NCBI GenBank assembly: GCA_018663035.1
Contig: JABJEX010000014.1
Coordinates: forward strand, 1 to 64,000
Source of the DNA: Porticoccaceae bacterium
GTDB lineage: Bacteria; Pseudomonadota; Gammaproteobacteria; Pseudomonadales; Porticoccaceae
Reading direction: 5' to 3'
Length of the DNA: 64,000 nucleotides
Shown here: piece after piece, positions 21,329-35,872 of the stretch
Numbering within the stretch: position 1 is the stretch's first letter
Layout of the letters: each line of letters begins with the position of its first letter
Position numbers and translations under genes: made by a program
Notes under the pieces: model-generated
Seen by the model: only the letters and a program-made list of their open reading frames with translations
What the model was told of the DNA's origin: nothing
Databases searched by the model: none

Positions 21329-22510
21329 ATGATTAGCACACCTAGGCAACAACTCAACTACAAAAAAATCACGTTTGTCCGCAGTATTGTAGCGGGTATT
21401 CTCTGCGCAATGCTAGCCAACAACGGCTCCGCCGATAAACCGAATAATCTGAGACTTAACGGCTGTGCCATCTATGAAGATTTAGGTAAACAGCAATTTG
21501 TGGCTGCCCTTTTTACCGAGACACAACAGCACAATGCCAATAGCATCCAGCTAGCAGAAAGCCCCAAACGCATGGAAGTACGACTACTCAATAACTACTC
21601 AAAGCGTCGTTGGCTTAATCTGTGGATGCAGAGTATCTCTATCAACAACGATCGGGAGAGTTTTTCGGGGTCGGCTCAAGAGGTGATAGATATTATGCAG
21701 GCACCCAAATCTGCGCCTCAGAAGGGCGACGTAATTGAATACCTTTTCGGTCCGGATAGGGGTACATCGGTGCGATTTAATGGCACAGAGCTGGTGTCCA
21801 ACTATCCAAATAATGTCTTTAATATTCTGCTGCGCACCTGGATTGGTCCAATCCCACCCTCAACAGCCTTCAAAGATCAACTACTGGGGAATAGTAGAGA
21901 CAGCCAAGCCCTGTCGCTTCTCCAGTCGGTAAAGCCTCAGCCAAACAGAGTTGCCTTAGCTGCTTCTTGGATGGCCCCTCCCCCAGTGGAGGAAAAACCA
22001 CTCGAAAAAGTTGATATACCCCCGCTTCAAACGACTGCGCTGGCAGCTATTGAAGCGCTTCCGACACCGGATATCCCTGAGCCAACATTAGAGACGGTCG
22101 CCGAATTAGCTTCTGAAACGAGTTCCGAATCTAGTTCTGAAACTCTGCAAGAGGAACTGTTGGCCTCTGAGGACATAGAGTCTGAAGACAACGTTCTAGA
22201 CTTTGATGTAACCGAAGCTCTAGCGCAACGGGACTACACGCCGCTGGTAGTGGGGCAGATTTACAAATCGATCAGTTACCCCCGTCGAGCCGTAGACAAA
22301 AATCAGCAAGGCACGGTTCGTATTGCAGTCTCAATTGATTTGTCAGGCGAACTGGTCGATGCGTCAATTACTCAGAAGTCGGACTTCAAACTGTTAAATA
22401 AGGCGGCTCTTAAGGCAGTAAAAGATGCAGCCCCCTTCCCACCGATGCCTACGGAAATGAAAACAGAGATATTCGAGTTGAGTCTGCCCATAACCTTTAG
22501 ATTACAGTAG
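21329..22510 (+). CDS. Chalcone-isomerase-like domain fused to TonB C-terminal domain
   Basis: Signal sequence; LRLNGCAIYEDLGKQQFVAALF...PKRMEVRLL...KGDVIEYLFGPDRGTSVRFNGTEL...LLRTWIGPIPPSTAFKDQLLG resembles Pfam Chalcone_3; acidic Ser/Glu linker; YPRRAVDKNQQGTVRIAVSIDLSGELVDASI...FPPMP is TonB_C. Confidence 0.8.
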   Translation: MISTPRQQLNYKKITFVRSIVAGILCAMLANNGSADKPNNLRLNGCAIYEDLGKQQFVAALFTETQQHNANSIQLAESPKRMEVRLLNNYSKRRWLNLWMQSISINNDRESFSGSAQEVIDIMQAPKSAPQKGDVIEYLFGPDRGTSVRFNGTELVSNYPNNVFNILLRTWIGPIPPSTAFKDQLLGNSRDSQALSLLQSVKPQPNRVALAASWMAPPPVEEKPLEKVDIPPLQTTALAAIEALPTPDIPEPTLETVAELASETSSESSSETLQEELLASEDIESEDNVLDFDVTEALAQRDYTPLVVGQIYKSISYPRRAVDKNQQGTVRIAVSIDLSGELVDASITQKSDFKLLNKAALKAVKDAAPFPPMPTEMKTEIFELSLPITFRLQ

Positions 22511-22606
22511 CGGTTGCGGCATTTACACTTTGCCACTGGTCAAGTTTTGAGCAACTGGCTATAATCCGCGGCTTCCCTTGACACGCAATCTAATGGAACC
22601 ACTGAA

Positions 22607-23143
22607 ATGAGCTACAACGACATACCAGCGGGTAAAGACCTGCCTAACGATATCAATGTAATTATTGAAATCCCCGCAAACCATGACCCAATTAAATACG
22701 AAGTAGATAAAGACAGTGATGCACTTTTCGTTGACCGTTTTGTCGCTACTCCAATGTTTTATCCAGCTAACTATGGCTATGTGCCCCAGACTCTTTCTGA
22801 AGATGGCGACCCCCTAGATGTATTGGTGGTCACTCCATACCCAGTGGTACCGGGCGCTGTAATTCGCAGCCGCGTGGTGGGTGTGTTAAATATGAGCGAT
22901 GAATCAGGCATTGACGCCAAGCTACTGGCAGTGCCCCATAGCAAGCTGACCAAACTCTACGATCATGTAGAGGAAGCCTCTGACCTTCCTGAGTTGTTAA
23001 TTGCTCAGATTGGACATTACTTTGAAAACTACAAAGCACTGGAGCCAGGTAAGTGGGTGAAAGTTGAAGGCTGGGACAATGCTGAAGCCGCGCGCAAAGA
23101 AGTTTTAGCCTCTAGAGAGCGCTACCTCGCAGAAGCAGAATAA
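22607..23143 (+). CDS. ppa: Inorganic diphosphatase
   Basis: [22 protein letters not shown]. Confidence 0.96.
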   Translation: MSYNDIPAGKDLPNDINVIIEIPANHDPIKYEVDKDSDALFVDRFVATPMFYPANYGYVPQTLSEDGDPLDVLVVTPYPVVPGAVIRSRVVGVLNMSDESGIDAKLLAVPHSKLTKLYDHVEEASDLPELLIAQIGHYFENYKALEPGKWVKVEGWDNAEAARKEVLASRERYLAEAE

Positions 23144-23166
23144 GCAAGACAACGCTTAACTGATGC

Positions 23167-23194
23167 AAAAAACCCAGCCTAGGTTGGGTTTTTT
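23167..23194. terminator. Bidirectional rho-independent terminator between convergent ppa and rpoS
   Basis: AAAAAACCCA-GCCTAGGT-TGGGTTTTTT, perfect 10-bp arms with A/T tracts. Confidence 0.88.
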
Positions 23195-23216
23195 ATTGGC
23201 ATAGTCAAACTATGGA

Positions 23217-24143
23217 TTAGCAACCATCTTGCAACTCAGCAAAGAGTACGTCACTGCTCAGGCCGTGCTTGCGCAATACATCACCCAAACGACGCAGGGC
23301 ATCGACCTGAATCTGCCTGACTCGCTCTCGGGTCAGCCCAATTTCTCGCCCTACCTGCTCCAGGGTCTCCTCCTGATGATTGAGTAGCCCAAAGCGCCGC
23401 ACTAAAACCTCCCGTTGCTTTTCCGGAAGCTGTTCCAACCATTCATTGAGCACAGTGGTAAGATTTTCACCCTCGATTTGATTTTCAGGGCTAAAGCCAC
23501 TGTCATCGGCGATGGTTTCTACCAGAGTTTTCTCTTTATCAGCTACCGGCACATCAATGGAGGCAATCCGCTCGCTCAAACTGAGCACCTTGAGCACGTC
23601 TGCCACAGGTTTGCCTACCTCTTCAGCAATTTCATCGGGGGTAGGCGCATGATCAAGGCGCTGAGCCAACTTGCGTGATGCGCGCAGATAGACATTAAGT
23701 TCTTTGACAACATGGACCGGCAGTCTAATGGTGCGGGTTTGGTTCATTAATGCTCGCTCAATGGTCTGGCGAATCCACCAAGTAGCGTAGGTTGAAAATC
23801 GATATCCCAGCTCAGGATCGAACTTTTCAACGGCCCGCATAAGACCCAGATTACCCTCTTCTATCAAATCCAAGAGTTCAAGGCCTCGATTGACATAACG
23901 CCTTGATATTTTGACCACTAAGCGCAAATTGCTTTCGATCATCCTATGGCGCGCCGCTTCACAACCTTTGTGAAATTTGCGGGCATAAAAAACCTCTTCT
24001 TCGGCCGTCAGTAGCGGCGCGAATCCGATTTCTTTTAAATAAAGACTAGTTGCATCAATGACCTGATGACTTACATTCGGTGAGTCTTCCCTACTATCAG
24101 AAGCCTGAGCTTGCTGATCTACAATAAACGCTTCATCCATCAC
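23217..24143 (-). CDS. rpoS: RNA polymerase sigma factor RpoS
   Basis: [59 protein letters not shown]; adjacent to nlpD and pcm. Confidence 0.96.
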   Translation of the reverse strand: MMDEAFIVDQQAQASDSREDSPNVSHQVIDATSLYLKEIGFAPLLTAEEEVFYARKFHKGCEAARHRMIESNLRLVVKISRRYVNRGLELLDLIEEGNLGLMRAVEKFDPELGYRFSTYATWWIRQTIERALMNQTRTIRLPVHVVKELNVYLRASRKLAQRLDHAPTPDEIAEEVGKPVADVLKVLSLSERIASIDVPVADKEKTLVETIADDSGFSPENQIEGENLTTVLNEWLEQLPEKQREVLVRRFGLLNHQEETLEQVGREIGLTRERVRQIQVDALRRLGDVLRKHGLSSDVLFAELQDGC

Positions 24144-24276
24144 GTTATCATCCCTTTTGCACGATCTTCCATGTATTTAGCAGCCAATCCCGGCGCTAAC
24201 CCAGAACCTTACCTCAATCGGTAATTCTCTCCCCTCCCTGTCACTTTCTTAACTCTAACTTTTTTATTATTCGGTT

Positions 24277-24990
24277 TTAATCTATATATACAGTTGGATT
24301 TACGGGGTTACCGTCTTTCCTAATTTCGAAGTACAACGTTTTCTTAGACCCCAATTTTGAGATTGTTTCCGTACTTTTTACAGTTTGCCCCTCTTTTACC
24401 AGTATTTCTTCATTATGAGCATAGGCACTAAGTAGCACCTCACTGTGTTTAATGATAACCAGCTTACCATATCCACGCAAACCGTCACCTGCATAGACCA
24501 CAGTTCCGGGAGCTGCGGGTTGCACATTAAGACTGGCATTTGACCTGATGCTGAGTCCTTTGCGCAGATCCTTGGGACTATAACCCTCTACCACCTCGCC
24601 CTTTACCGGCCATTGCCAACGCAGGTTCTTACTGTAGACAATCGGCTTGGGAGTTGTTTTAGCCTCTGCCACAGAACCGCTATTAACCTGCGGCACAGGG
24701 GCGGTAGATCTGGATGCATCACTGAGATTGATACCTGTAGTCTTTAAAGACAGCACCTGACCAGAGCGGATTGTATAGGGGGGGCTGATGGCATTGGCCT
24801 TAGCCAGTTTGCGCACATCCAAGTCATATCGCCACGCAATTGAATAGAGAGTTTCACCTACTGTCACTGGGTGCGCGGTAATACGCAGGCTCGGCGGCTG
24901 TTCGCGGGTACTCATGGGCGCAGAATAGGTTTCACAACCAGCCGCAAGGGCACCGAGAAGGGCTATCAGGGGTAGGCTGAATCTATACAA
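24277..24990 (-). CDS. nlpD: LysM/M23-domain lipoprotein NlpD
   Basis: Lipobox AAGC, LysM (VTVGETLYSIAWRYDLDVRKLAKAN), LytM-type C-terminus. Confidence 0.9.
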   Translation of the reverse strand: MYRFSLPLIALLGALAAGCETYSAPMSTREQPPSLRITAHPVTVGETLYSIAWRYDLDVRKLAKANAISPPYTIRSGQVLSLKTTGINLSDASRSTAPVPQVNSGSVAEAKTTPKPIVYSKNLRWQWPVKGEVVEGYSPKDLRKGLSIRSNASLNVQPAAPGTVVYAGDGLRGYGKLVIIKHSEVLLSAYAHNEEILVKEGQTVKSTETISKLGSKKTLYFEIRKDGNPVNPTVYID

Positions 24991-24991
24991 A

Positions 24992-25942
24992 TTAATCTAC
25001 CTGTGAAGAATGTTGTTGATATTTAGCACCAACATATTCCAAACCCAGCACTAAAATCAAGCCAAACACCAAAGCTGCAATGCACAAACTGGTCAGGGGG
25101 TCCTGGCCAACAAGCTCAGTAAACTGATAGGGCAGCAGATTTTCGGATGCTAATACAACGACCTTCCCAGAGTCGCTGACCACTGACTCAGTCACTAGCT
25201 TCCAGGGCCAAATTACATTTAAGCTGCCCACCAAAAACCCACACATGGTAGCAATTACCATGGTCTGATAAAAAGTCAGCAACCAGGATAGAAGGCGACT
25301 GAACAGCATGAGGCCAATCAGACCACCAGCGGCAAAAACCAGCAGAATATCGATCTGAAAATTGGCAATCGCATCTATAAATACAGGATAAAGCCCCAGC
25401 AACACCAAGATAAATGAACCTGATATGCCCGGCAAAATCATCGCACAGAGCGCAATGGAGCCGGCAAAAAACATAGTTAGATGATTGCCCTCGAGAATGA
25501 CTGCCGGCGCAATGGAAATCCCGTAGGCTATCAATACACCCACAGCAAACATCAGCTGCTCAATTCGCTGGGACGGGGGATGCTGACGCAATAAATAAAT
25601 TACTGAGCCTAAAATCAGGCCGGTAAAAAATGACCACAGCGGTAGAGGGTGCTCTGCCAACAGAAATTGCATAACCTGAGCTAGGGAAAATAGACTGGTT
25701 AGCACACCTAGCAGCAAAACTGTCAGAAAGTTGCCGTTTATATGCTGCCAAGCGGCTGCGATACCCTTCGACCTCAGCAACCGAAGAGCCTCAAAGTTGA
25801 GAGATTTAATCGTGTTGATTAATTCAATATAGATCCCACTTACAAAGGCAATGGTGCCTCCGGATACCCCGGGCACCACATCGGCAGCGCCCATAGCCAG
25901 TCCTTTCAAAAAAAGCAGCAACTGATGTCCGATATGTCTCAT
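24992..25942 (-). CDS. DUF368 family membrane protein (candidate polyprenyl-phosphate translocase)
   Basis: KGLAMGAADVVPGVSGGTIAFVSGIYIELINTIKSL and second ILPGISGSFILVLLG half-motif; polytopic. Confidence 0.9.
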   Translation of the reverse strand: MRHIGHQLLLFLKGLAMGAADVVPGVSGGTIAFVSGIYIELINTIKSLNFEALRLLRSKGIAAAWQHINGNFLTVLLLGVLTSLFSLAQVMQFLLAEHPLPLWSFFTGLILGSVIYLLRQHPPSQRIEQLMFAVGVLIAYGISIAPAVILEGNHLTMFFAGSIALCAMILPGISGSFILVLLGLYPVFIDAIANFQIDILLVFAAGGLIGLMLFSRLLSWLLTFYQTMVIATMCGFLVGSLNVIWPWKLVTESVVSDSGKVVVLASENLLPYQFTELVGQDPLTSLCIAALVFGLILVLGLEYVGAKYQQHSSQVD

Positions 25943-25972
25943 GGGGCTTCCTCTGAATTCTGGTGTGAACCT

Positions 25973-26644
25973 CTAACGTGAAATACCACCTAAGAGGGGT
26001 ACAAACTTCACTTTTTCGACTATCTCTTCGTCAAATTCGGCGGTGTTACCCAAGCGTTTAAGAACGCGTAAGTCTTGGGATATGCCATTGCCAACTGGAA
26101 TAACTAAAATGCCATCAGGCGCCATTTGACGCAGGAGCTCTTCAGGTACGGCTTGAGGTGCCGCGGTCGTGATAATACCGTCGTACAGCGCGTGTTTTTC
26201 CCAACCAAAACTTCCATCGGAGAGCTCGGCAGTGATATTGCCAAGGCCAAGCTTACGGAAGCGATCCTTAGCTTTTCGCAACAACGGCTCTATACGCTCG
26301 ACCGTATATACCGTCTCTACTAGCTGGGACAGAATGGTTGTTTGGTAGCCCGAGCCGGTGCCAATCTCCAAGACCTTTTTGAGTGGGCCCGCGCTAAGGA
26401 GAATCTCTGTCATTCGCGCAACTATATAGGGCTGCGAGAGCGTTTGAGAAAATCCAATAGGTAGAGCTGTATCTTCGTAGGCTCGGTGAGATAGGGCCTC
26501 ATCGAGAAAAAGATGTCTAGGAGTCATTCTAATAACATCGAGTACAGGTTGACTGCTAATACCCTGATCTATCAGACGCTGAATTAACCGCTCTCTAGTG
26601 CGCTGGGACGTCATGCCAATACCAGCTAGTTCGATCGAATTCAC
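25973..26644 (-). CDS. pcm: Protein-L-isoaspartate O-methyltransferase
   Basis: [37 protein letters not shown]. Confidence 0.95.
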   Translation of the reverse strand: MNSIELAGIGMTSQRTRERLIQRLIDQGISSQPVLDVIRMTPRHLFLDEALSHRAYEDTALPIGFSQTLSQPYIVARMTEILLSAGPLKKVLEIGTGSGYQTTILSQLVETVYTVERIEPLLRKAKDRFRKLGLGNITAELSDGSFGWEKHALYDGIITTAAPQAVPEELLRQMAPDGILVIPVGNGISQDLRVLKRLGNTAEFDEEIVEKVKFVPLLGGISR

Positions 26645-26713
26645 CCGTTACTCCTGTTCTTAACCCTGACGTGGACGGCCTTCAGCACAGCCTGTTATTA
26701 GGTCGATAATATA

Positions 26714-27700
26714 TCACAGGGCTTTAAATTCGGGGCGGAATAATTCTGCCATTTCCCGCAATAACGCTGTAGCGTAAGCGCCAGCAGGGAGTGCAAAATT
26801 CAGCTCCAACCGATCACTCTCTAGCCAACAACTGGTTAAATCCTGCGGATACAACAATAGCGCTCGACGCTCCTGCTTTAGGCCCGCATGCTCTAGGGCA
26901 TAGCACCAACTCTGCCAGTCACCCAAGACCTCAGATTCAATACTACCTACCTCAGCGTTGATATTAGATCGGCCGCGACCCCAGAGTGCTGCTGACTGAT
27001 CCCCATCAATGGGCGCAAGGCCATTCATTTCTAGGCGCTTGCTAACTAATAAATTAAACAGCCAGGAGCGTGCAGCCGAGAGATAGATACCTGTGCCCTG
27101 CTTATTCCCTTTTAATCGGTCACTCTCAATGAGCTCAACCACGCGGTGTAAATTGCCACCATCGTGCCCAAAGCGCTGCTCTGCAAAATAATTGGGTACG
27201 CCATGCTGCTCGATAAGCTGTAAACGCTGCTCTAATAAATATTTATCTGGCGTAAATTGACGCAGCACAATATTGAAGCGATTGCCACTATGCATGCCGC
27301 GACGTAGCTTTTTATGGTGACGCCGAGCACTGAGAACTTCGAAGTCATTATGCTGCAACTGCTTTAGATCGAGCTCTCGACCGGGTAGATGCAAACTGAA
27401 CCATTGGCTAGTAACCGCATAGCGGTCCTTGAGACCACAAAATCCAATATCTCTGCGCTTAATACCCGCCAATTCGGCCAATAGGCCAGCAACCCACTGA
27501 CTGTTCTGGTCGCGCTTGCGAATATGCAAAAGAAGATGCTCGCCATGATCACTAGGCTCCAGATCCAGAATCTCATCGACCTGAAAGTCTTCTGGGCAGG
27601 AGCGGAATAACGCGCTGGATAGTGGCTCACCATGCAATCGTGGCATAAGGTGAAAATTGAAATGGTCGCAGCGGATTGCCCTAGTCTCCGCTGTGCTCAT
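26714..27700 (-). CDS. truD: tRNA pseudouridine(13) synthase TruD
   Basis: [37 protein letters not shown]. Confidence 0.94.
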   Translation of the reverse strand: MSTAETRAIRCDHFNFHLMPRLHGEPLSSALFRSCPEDFQVDEILDLEPSDHGEHLLLHIRKRDQNSQWVAGLLAELAGIKRRDIGFCGLKDRYAVTSQWFSLHLPGRELDLKQLQHNDFEVLSARRHHKKLRRGMHSGNRFNIVLRQFTPDKYLLEQRLQLIEQHGVPNYFAEQRFGHDGGNLHRVVELIESDRLKGNKQGTGIYLSAARSWLFNLLVSKRLEMNGLAPIDGDQSAALWGRGRSNINAEVGSIESEVLGDWQSWCYALEHAGLKQERRALLLYPQDLTSCWLESDRLELNFALPAGAYATALLREMAELFRPEFKAL

Positions 27701-28178
27701 CTGTATTGGCAGGTCTTAAAAGGACAACGGCATGACAGGCAATACCCTCTTCGCGGCCAGAAAAACCCAACTTTTCAGTGGTGGTTGCCTTTATGTTGAT
27801 CTGCTCGACACTGCAGCCTAAGTCCGCTGCCAAGTTGAGCCTCATGCCATCTAAATAGGGTGCCATCTTAGGACTCTGGGCAATAATAGTCATATCGCCA
27901 TTGCCCAATACATAGCCTTTGACTCGCATCATAGCCACCACCTTAGCTAGCAAGTCACGGCTATTAATGCCCGCAAAGGCTGAGTCTGTATCAGGGAAAT
28001 GTTGGCCTATATCCCCCAGACAAAGGGCACCTAAAATCCCATCTATTAGCGCATGAATTAACACATCACCATCAGAGTGAGCAATAAATGCACGTGGGTA
28101 AGGAATACTTACACCACCCAGCACCAAGCCTTTGCCCTCGCCAAAAGCATGTACATCATAACCATGGCCTATACGCAT
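27681..28178 (-). CDS. ispF: 2-C-methyl-D-erythritol 2,4-cyclodiphosphate synthase
   Basis: [30 protein letters not shown]. Confidence 0.96.
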   Translation of the reverse strand: MRIGHGYDVHAFGEGKGLVLGGVSIPYPRAFIAHSDGDVLIHALIDGILGALCLGDIGQHFPDTDSAFAGINSRDLLAKVVAMMRVKGYVLGNGDMTIIAQSPKMAPYLDGMRLNLAADLGCSVEQINIKATTTEKLGFSGREEGIACHAVVLLRPANTDEHSGD

Positions 28179-28197
28179 TTAAGCTTCTCCCGAGTGC

Positions 28198-28911
28198 TCA
28201 TTGTTCGCGCTCTTGATTTTTCATAATGGCTTCAGCAATCGCCAAATCCTCTCGACGAGTGATCTTTATATTGTCCTGTCGACCATTGACCACCAGCGCC
28301 TCAAAGCCTGAGTACTCCATAGCAGCAGCCTCATCAGTAGGCAGCTTGTTATCGTCTAACATGGCTTTGATAGATTTTTTTAGCAGGCCGAATCTAAACA
28401 TTTGGGGAGTCTGAGCCGCTCTATATTCAGCGCGGTTGACTGTACTGATAATGCGATTATCCGCCGTTACAAACTTTAAAGTATCATTAACCGGCGCCGC
28501 TAGAAGACCACCCACTTTATGCTCAGCTAGCTCGGCAATTAACTGGGCTATATTGTTTGCTGTAATACAGGGGCGGGCCATATCGTGGACCAACACCCAA
28601 TCATTTTCATCTGCCCTGCTCTCTATTGCAGCCAGCCCATTCAGCACGGAGTAGGCGCGCTGTTTACCTCCTGGCACCAGTTGCACGCGCGGATCATTGC
28701 AGGCCGCTACTTTTGACCAGTAGCCGGAGCCGACATCACAGGGAGCAATTATCGCTTCAATAATAGATAGACTCAGTAGTCGACTCAGGGTGTGTTGAGC
28801 TACTAGGGCGCCATTCAGCTGGTGGAACTGCTTGGGAATATCAGCACCAAAGCGCTGACCCAATCCAGCAGCGGGCACAATTGCCCAGTATTTTGGCGAC
28901 CTATCTGTCAT
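28198..28911 (-). CDS. ispD: 2-C-methyl-D-erythritol 4-phosphate cytidylyltransferase
   Basis: AIVPAAGLGQRFGADIPKQFHQLNG, VLVHDMARPCI. Confidence 0.95.
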   Translation of the reverse strand: MTDRSPKYWAIVPAAGLGQRFGADIPKQFHQLNGALVAQHTLSRLLSLSIIEAIIAPCDVGSGYWSKVAACNDPRVQLVPGGKQRAYSVLNGLAAIESRADENDWVLVHDMARPCITANNIAQLIAELAEHKVGGLLAAPVNDTLKFVTADNRIISTVNRAEYRAAQTPQMFRFGLLKKSIKAMLDDNKLPTDEAAAMEYSGFEALVVNGRQDNIKITRREDLAIAEAIMKNQEREQ

Positions 28912-29233
28912 CACGAGCCCCCTGCTGGCTGGCATTAGACGCGCTATTCAAGACTTGATCGCTCTTATCAATGACCAGATAAAAAATCTCGCCCTGCTTG
29001 ATCATGCCAAGATCCTTGCGAGCCTTTTCTTCAATAGAATCAAGATTGCTCTTGAGGCTTGCTACTTCTTCGGCAATAAGTTGATTGCGCTTTTCCAGCT
29101 GTTGGTTTTTTTCTTTTTGCAGATCGAGTTGCCTATTTAGCTCAGCCATATGAGCAAGACTACCCTCGCCAACCCACAGGCGAGCCTGAAGACCGGCGAA
29201 GAGTATAATCAGTAGTATAAGTAACCAACGCAT
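28901..29233 (-). CDS. ftsB: Cell division protein FtsB
   Basis: Short single-TM coiled-coil protein between ispD and eno; LWVGEGSLAHMAEL. Confidence 0.9.
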   Translation of the reverse strand: MRWLLILLIILFAGLQARLWVGEGSLAHMAELNRQLDLQKEKNQQLEKRNQLIAEEVASLKSNLDSIEEKARKDLGMIKQGEIFYLVIDKSDQVLNSASNASQQGARDDR

Positions 29234-29279
29234 ATTGTCATTCTATTCGCTTTTACAAGGCATTGGCTAATCGCCTATG

Positions 29280-30575
<1,296 letters not shown>

Positions 30576-30664
30576 TTAATGACTCCAATTTGGTGGTTAA
30601 GAAACATTTCACAGAAGGAAAAGGTAGCGCAAAAAATAGTTACAGCGGAAAATCTAGAATATGA

Positions 30665-31519
<855 letters not shown>

Positions 31520-31528
31520 CTAGCTCCC

Positions 31529-33253
<1,725 letters not shown>

Positions 33254-33304
33254 TCAAGATGGGGTAGCAGATTACCAGAAAGGATGGGGTTATTCTACTG
33301 CGAT

Positions 33305-34648
33305 CTACAAAGAGTTGGGCTGCCAAAGAATTTTTTTACCCGGCTGTCCGGGCTTGGCTTGCCAGCCTTCACAGACCCAGTAATCTCCTACTGCCACAAG
33401 GGTTTCACCCCTGTATAAAAGGGGCAGACTGTCTCGCCACCAGGGCTCAACTCGGTATTCAAGCAATAATTTTTTTAAACTATTGGAATGACCTCTCCCC
33501 TCTGGCTTGCATCGCTCACCCCCCTGACGATAGCGCACAGTTAGAGGCTCTTTATCTACCACCGAGAGCCCCTCTCCTAACGACTGCTCAGCGATCAGAT
33601 AGCTACCATCTGACAACTCAAGAGATTCGGCTAAATCCCACTGAAGGTCCTCTTTGGTCTCTGGACTTAGCGGCATGATACTGAGCAGATACAGTCGCTC
33701 ATTAAAACGACGCCATTGCGCAGAAGGCTGGGTCACTAAAGGGTTGGCATCTTGGCGAGCAGTTAACAGAGAATCAGTAATCTCATCAATGGTTTTATAA
33801 CCTGGCATCGGCAAGTTATGGAGTGCCGGCCAGTGACGCATGATATTTCTTTGCCGCCGCCCAGATAAAGCAGATAGCAAGCCGATATCGATTGACCAAC
33901 CACCGCGCTCACGTCTGGGTTGCAACTGCGCTATATCAATATTGGCGAGCTCCTCGGCCAGCAACTCAGCATCACCGCTGAGCTGTGCCGACAGCTGAAC
34001 AGAGCGATCATAATCAGGCCATCGTTGAGCTATGACTGGGATCACCTGATTGCGTAAAAAGTTGCGGTCATATTGATCCTGTGCATTGCTCTCATCCTCG
34101 ACCCAACTGAGCCCCTGGGCCTCGGCATACAGCTTGAGGTCAGCCTTGCGCCATTGCAGTAGCGGACGGATTAGGCAGCCGCCCCCAAGACTGCGCTGCG
34201 CGGGCATACCGGACAGACCTTTGGTTCCAGAGCCTCTGAGTAGATGATAGAGCACAGTCTCAACCTGATCGTCCGCATGATGGCCCAGCACCAGCAGCCC
34301 ACTCGGCTGGAGCATGCGTTCAAATACCTCATACCTCGCCTTGCGTGCTGCGGCCTCTAAACCTTCGCCTGATTCACGCACCTCGACCTGCTCGACATGC
34401 AACCGCACTCCTAGCTTCTCGCAGTGGCTGACAACAGCAGCCTGCCAATGATCTGCATTGGGCGACAATCCATGATGAATATGCAGGGCAGAGACCCGCT
34501 TGGCAGGTACAGTTTTAAGGAGCAGATTTAGCAGGACCACTGAATCTAGGCCTCCACTGAGGCCCACGAAAATTTCTGAGGCTTCGCGAAGCTGTGGTTG
34601 CCAAGCAGCTAATGCACTGCCAGCATCTATTCCCAGAGGCTTAGTCAA
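33305..34648 (-). CDS. tilS: tRNA(Ile)-lysidine synthase; probable TTG start at 34648 overlapping the yheU stop
   Basis: IFVGLSGGLDSVVLL PP-loop, GHHADDQVETVLYHLLRGSG; the ORF-track start (34717) would overlap yheU by 77 nt. Confidence 0.92.
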   Translation of the reverse strand: MTKPLGIDAGSALAAWQPQLREASEIFVGLSGGLDSVVLLNLLLKTVPAKRVSALHIHHGLSPNADHWQAAVVSHCEKLGVRLHVEQVEVRESGEGLEAAARKARYEVFERMLQPSGLLVLGHHADDQVETVLYHLLRGSGTKGLSGMPAQRSLGGGCLIRPLLQWRKADLKLYAEAQGLSWVEDESNAQDQYDRNFLRNQVIPVIAQRWPDYDRSVQLSAQLSGDAELLAEELANIDIAQLQPRRERGGWSIDIGLLSALSGRRQRNIMRHWPALHNLPMPGYKTIDEITDSLLTARQDANPLVTQPSAQWRRFNERLYLLSIMPLSPETKEDLQWDLAESLELSDGSYLIAEQSLGEGLSVVDKEPLTVRYRQGGERCKPEGRGHSNSLKKLLLEYRVEPWWRDSLPLLYRGETLVAVGDYWVCEGWQAKPGQPGKKILWQPNSL

Positions 34649-34976
34649 TACGATTATCCGGATCCTGCGAATAGTCCTCATAGGCGGCAAGTGCCGTCTG
34701 GGATCTATCCTGGTCAATAGCGGGAGACGCTGCTACAGCTGTTTGCTCAGCAACAAAACGTTTAAATTGGTGGCGGGTCAGTAGAGTGCAGTTTTCAGTT
34801 GCCGGGTCAAAGGTGATCACCGTGTCACCGCGCGCCAACTGGCGCCGCACCTGTTGTATTTTGGTCTCTAATCCTGCTTCTTGGGCACCATAATCTGTGC
34901 CTTCACGCAGGATAAACTCCTGAATAACAGCCTCTAGGATCTCGGCATCCAGTCGCTCAGGAGGGATTTCAATCAT
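34641..34976 (-). CDS. yheU: YheU family (UPF0270) protein
   Basis: IPPERLDAEILEAVIQEFILREGTDYGAQE...KIQQVRRQLARGDTVITFD. Confidence 0.85.
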   Translation of the reverse strand: MIEIPPERLDAEILEAVIQEFILREGTDYGAQEAGLETKIQQVRRQLARGDTVITFDPATENCTLLTRHQFKRFVAEQTAVAASPAIDQDRSQTALAAYEDYSQDPDNRID

Positions 34977-35749
34977 TTTGCTGGCTTCCTGAAACGCAGG
35001 GTCATACGATCGCTCTCTCCGATTGCCAAGTAGCGATCGCGATCTTTATCACCAAGCCGCAAACTCGGAGGCAATGTCCACACACCTTTAGGGTGATCTG
35101 CGGTATCCGCAGAATTAGCATTGATTTCTGAAGAAGCCTCAAAGATAAAGCCAGCTTGCTCAGCCAGTTCGATCACGTATTTTTGCGTCACATAACCACT
35201 TTGAATCATAGTTTGTAGATCGGTATCGGGCTTGGCTCTATGCTCAACCACACCCAGCACCCCACCGGGCTTAAGGGTCGTAAAAAACAACTCGAATGCG
35301 CGACCCTCACTACCAGACCTCATCCAGTTGTGAACATTGCGAAAAGTCAGCACCGCGTCTGCACTATTGTCTGGCGTGCTTAGAAGTCCCGCACCCGCAT
35401 CAAAGGTATGCAGCTCAAGGTTGCCATACAATGCTGGTTGACTAGCAATTTTTTCCTCAAACTTAGCCCTTGAGTTGCGGTAATAGGCACTTTTTGCCTC
35501 AGGATTAAAATGGGCCGCATACAACGTGCCCTGAACTTTTTCCGCCAATATCTCAGTGTACCAACCTCCTCCTGGAGATATCTCAACCACATCCATTACT
35601 GACTGAATGCCAAAAAAATCCAGTGTTGCAAACGGGTGGCGAAACTCGTCACGCGCCATGTTGGCAGCGCTGCGCTCTGCTAGAGCATTAGAAGTCATTA
35701 GTATTAAGAGACCAAACGCCAGCCATTTAGATAACCTTAAAATCTGCAT
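34973..35749 (-). CDS. Exported/anchored class I SAM-dependent methyltransferase-like protein
   Basis: Signal sequence then DVVEISPGGGWYTEILAEKV, VLTFRNVHNWM, LKPGGVLGVVEHR. Confidence 0.85.
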   Translation of the reverse strand: MQILRLSKWLAFGLLILMTSNALAERSAANMARDEFRHPFATLDFFGIQSVMDVVEISPGGGWYTEILAEKVQGTLYAAHFNPEAKSAYYRNSRAKFEEKIASQPALYGNLELHTFDAGAGLLSTPDNSADAVLTFRNVHNWMRSGSEGRAFELFFTTLKPGGVLGVVEHRAKPDTDLQTMIQSGYVTQKYVIELAEQAGFIFEASSEINANSADTADHPKGVWTLPPSLRLGDKDRDRYLAIGESDRMTLRFRKPAK

Positions 35750-35872
35750 TGCCTTTTCACCTGTCCAGAACATTTAAATTTTTTGATTTGCCAGCTGATA
35801 CTAGCCGATCAGCCTACAACAGCGCCATAAATTAGTGCGATAATAATGGGCTTTCAAGTCGAGTTAGTAATT

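Noticed and set aside
24270-24300. CTATATATACAG resembling a LexA box
   Set aside because: Half-site only, and it is the 3' coding end of nlpD (PTVYID stop), not a promoter.
24277-24990. NlpD peptidase domain apparently lacking catalytic metal ligands
   Set aside because: Normal for NlpD, which is an amidase activator with a degenerate LytM domain.
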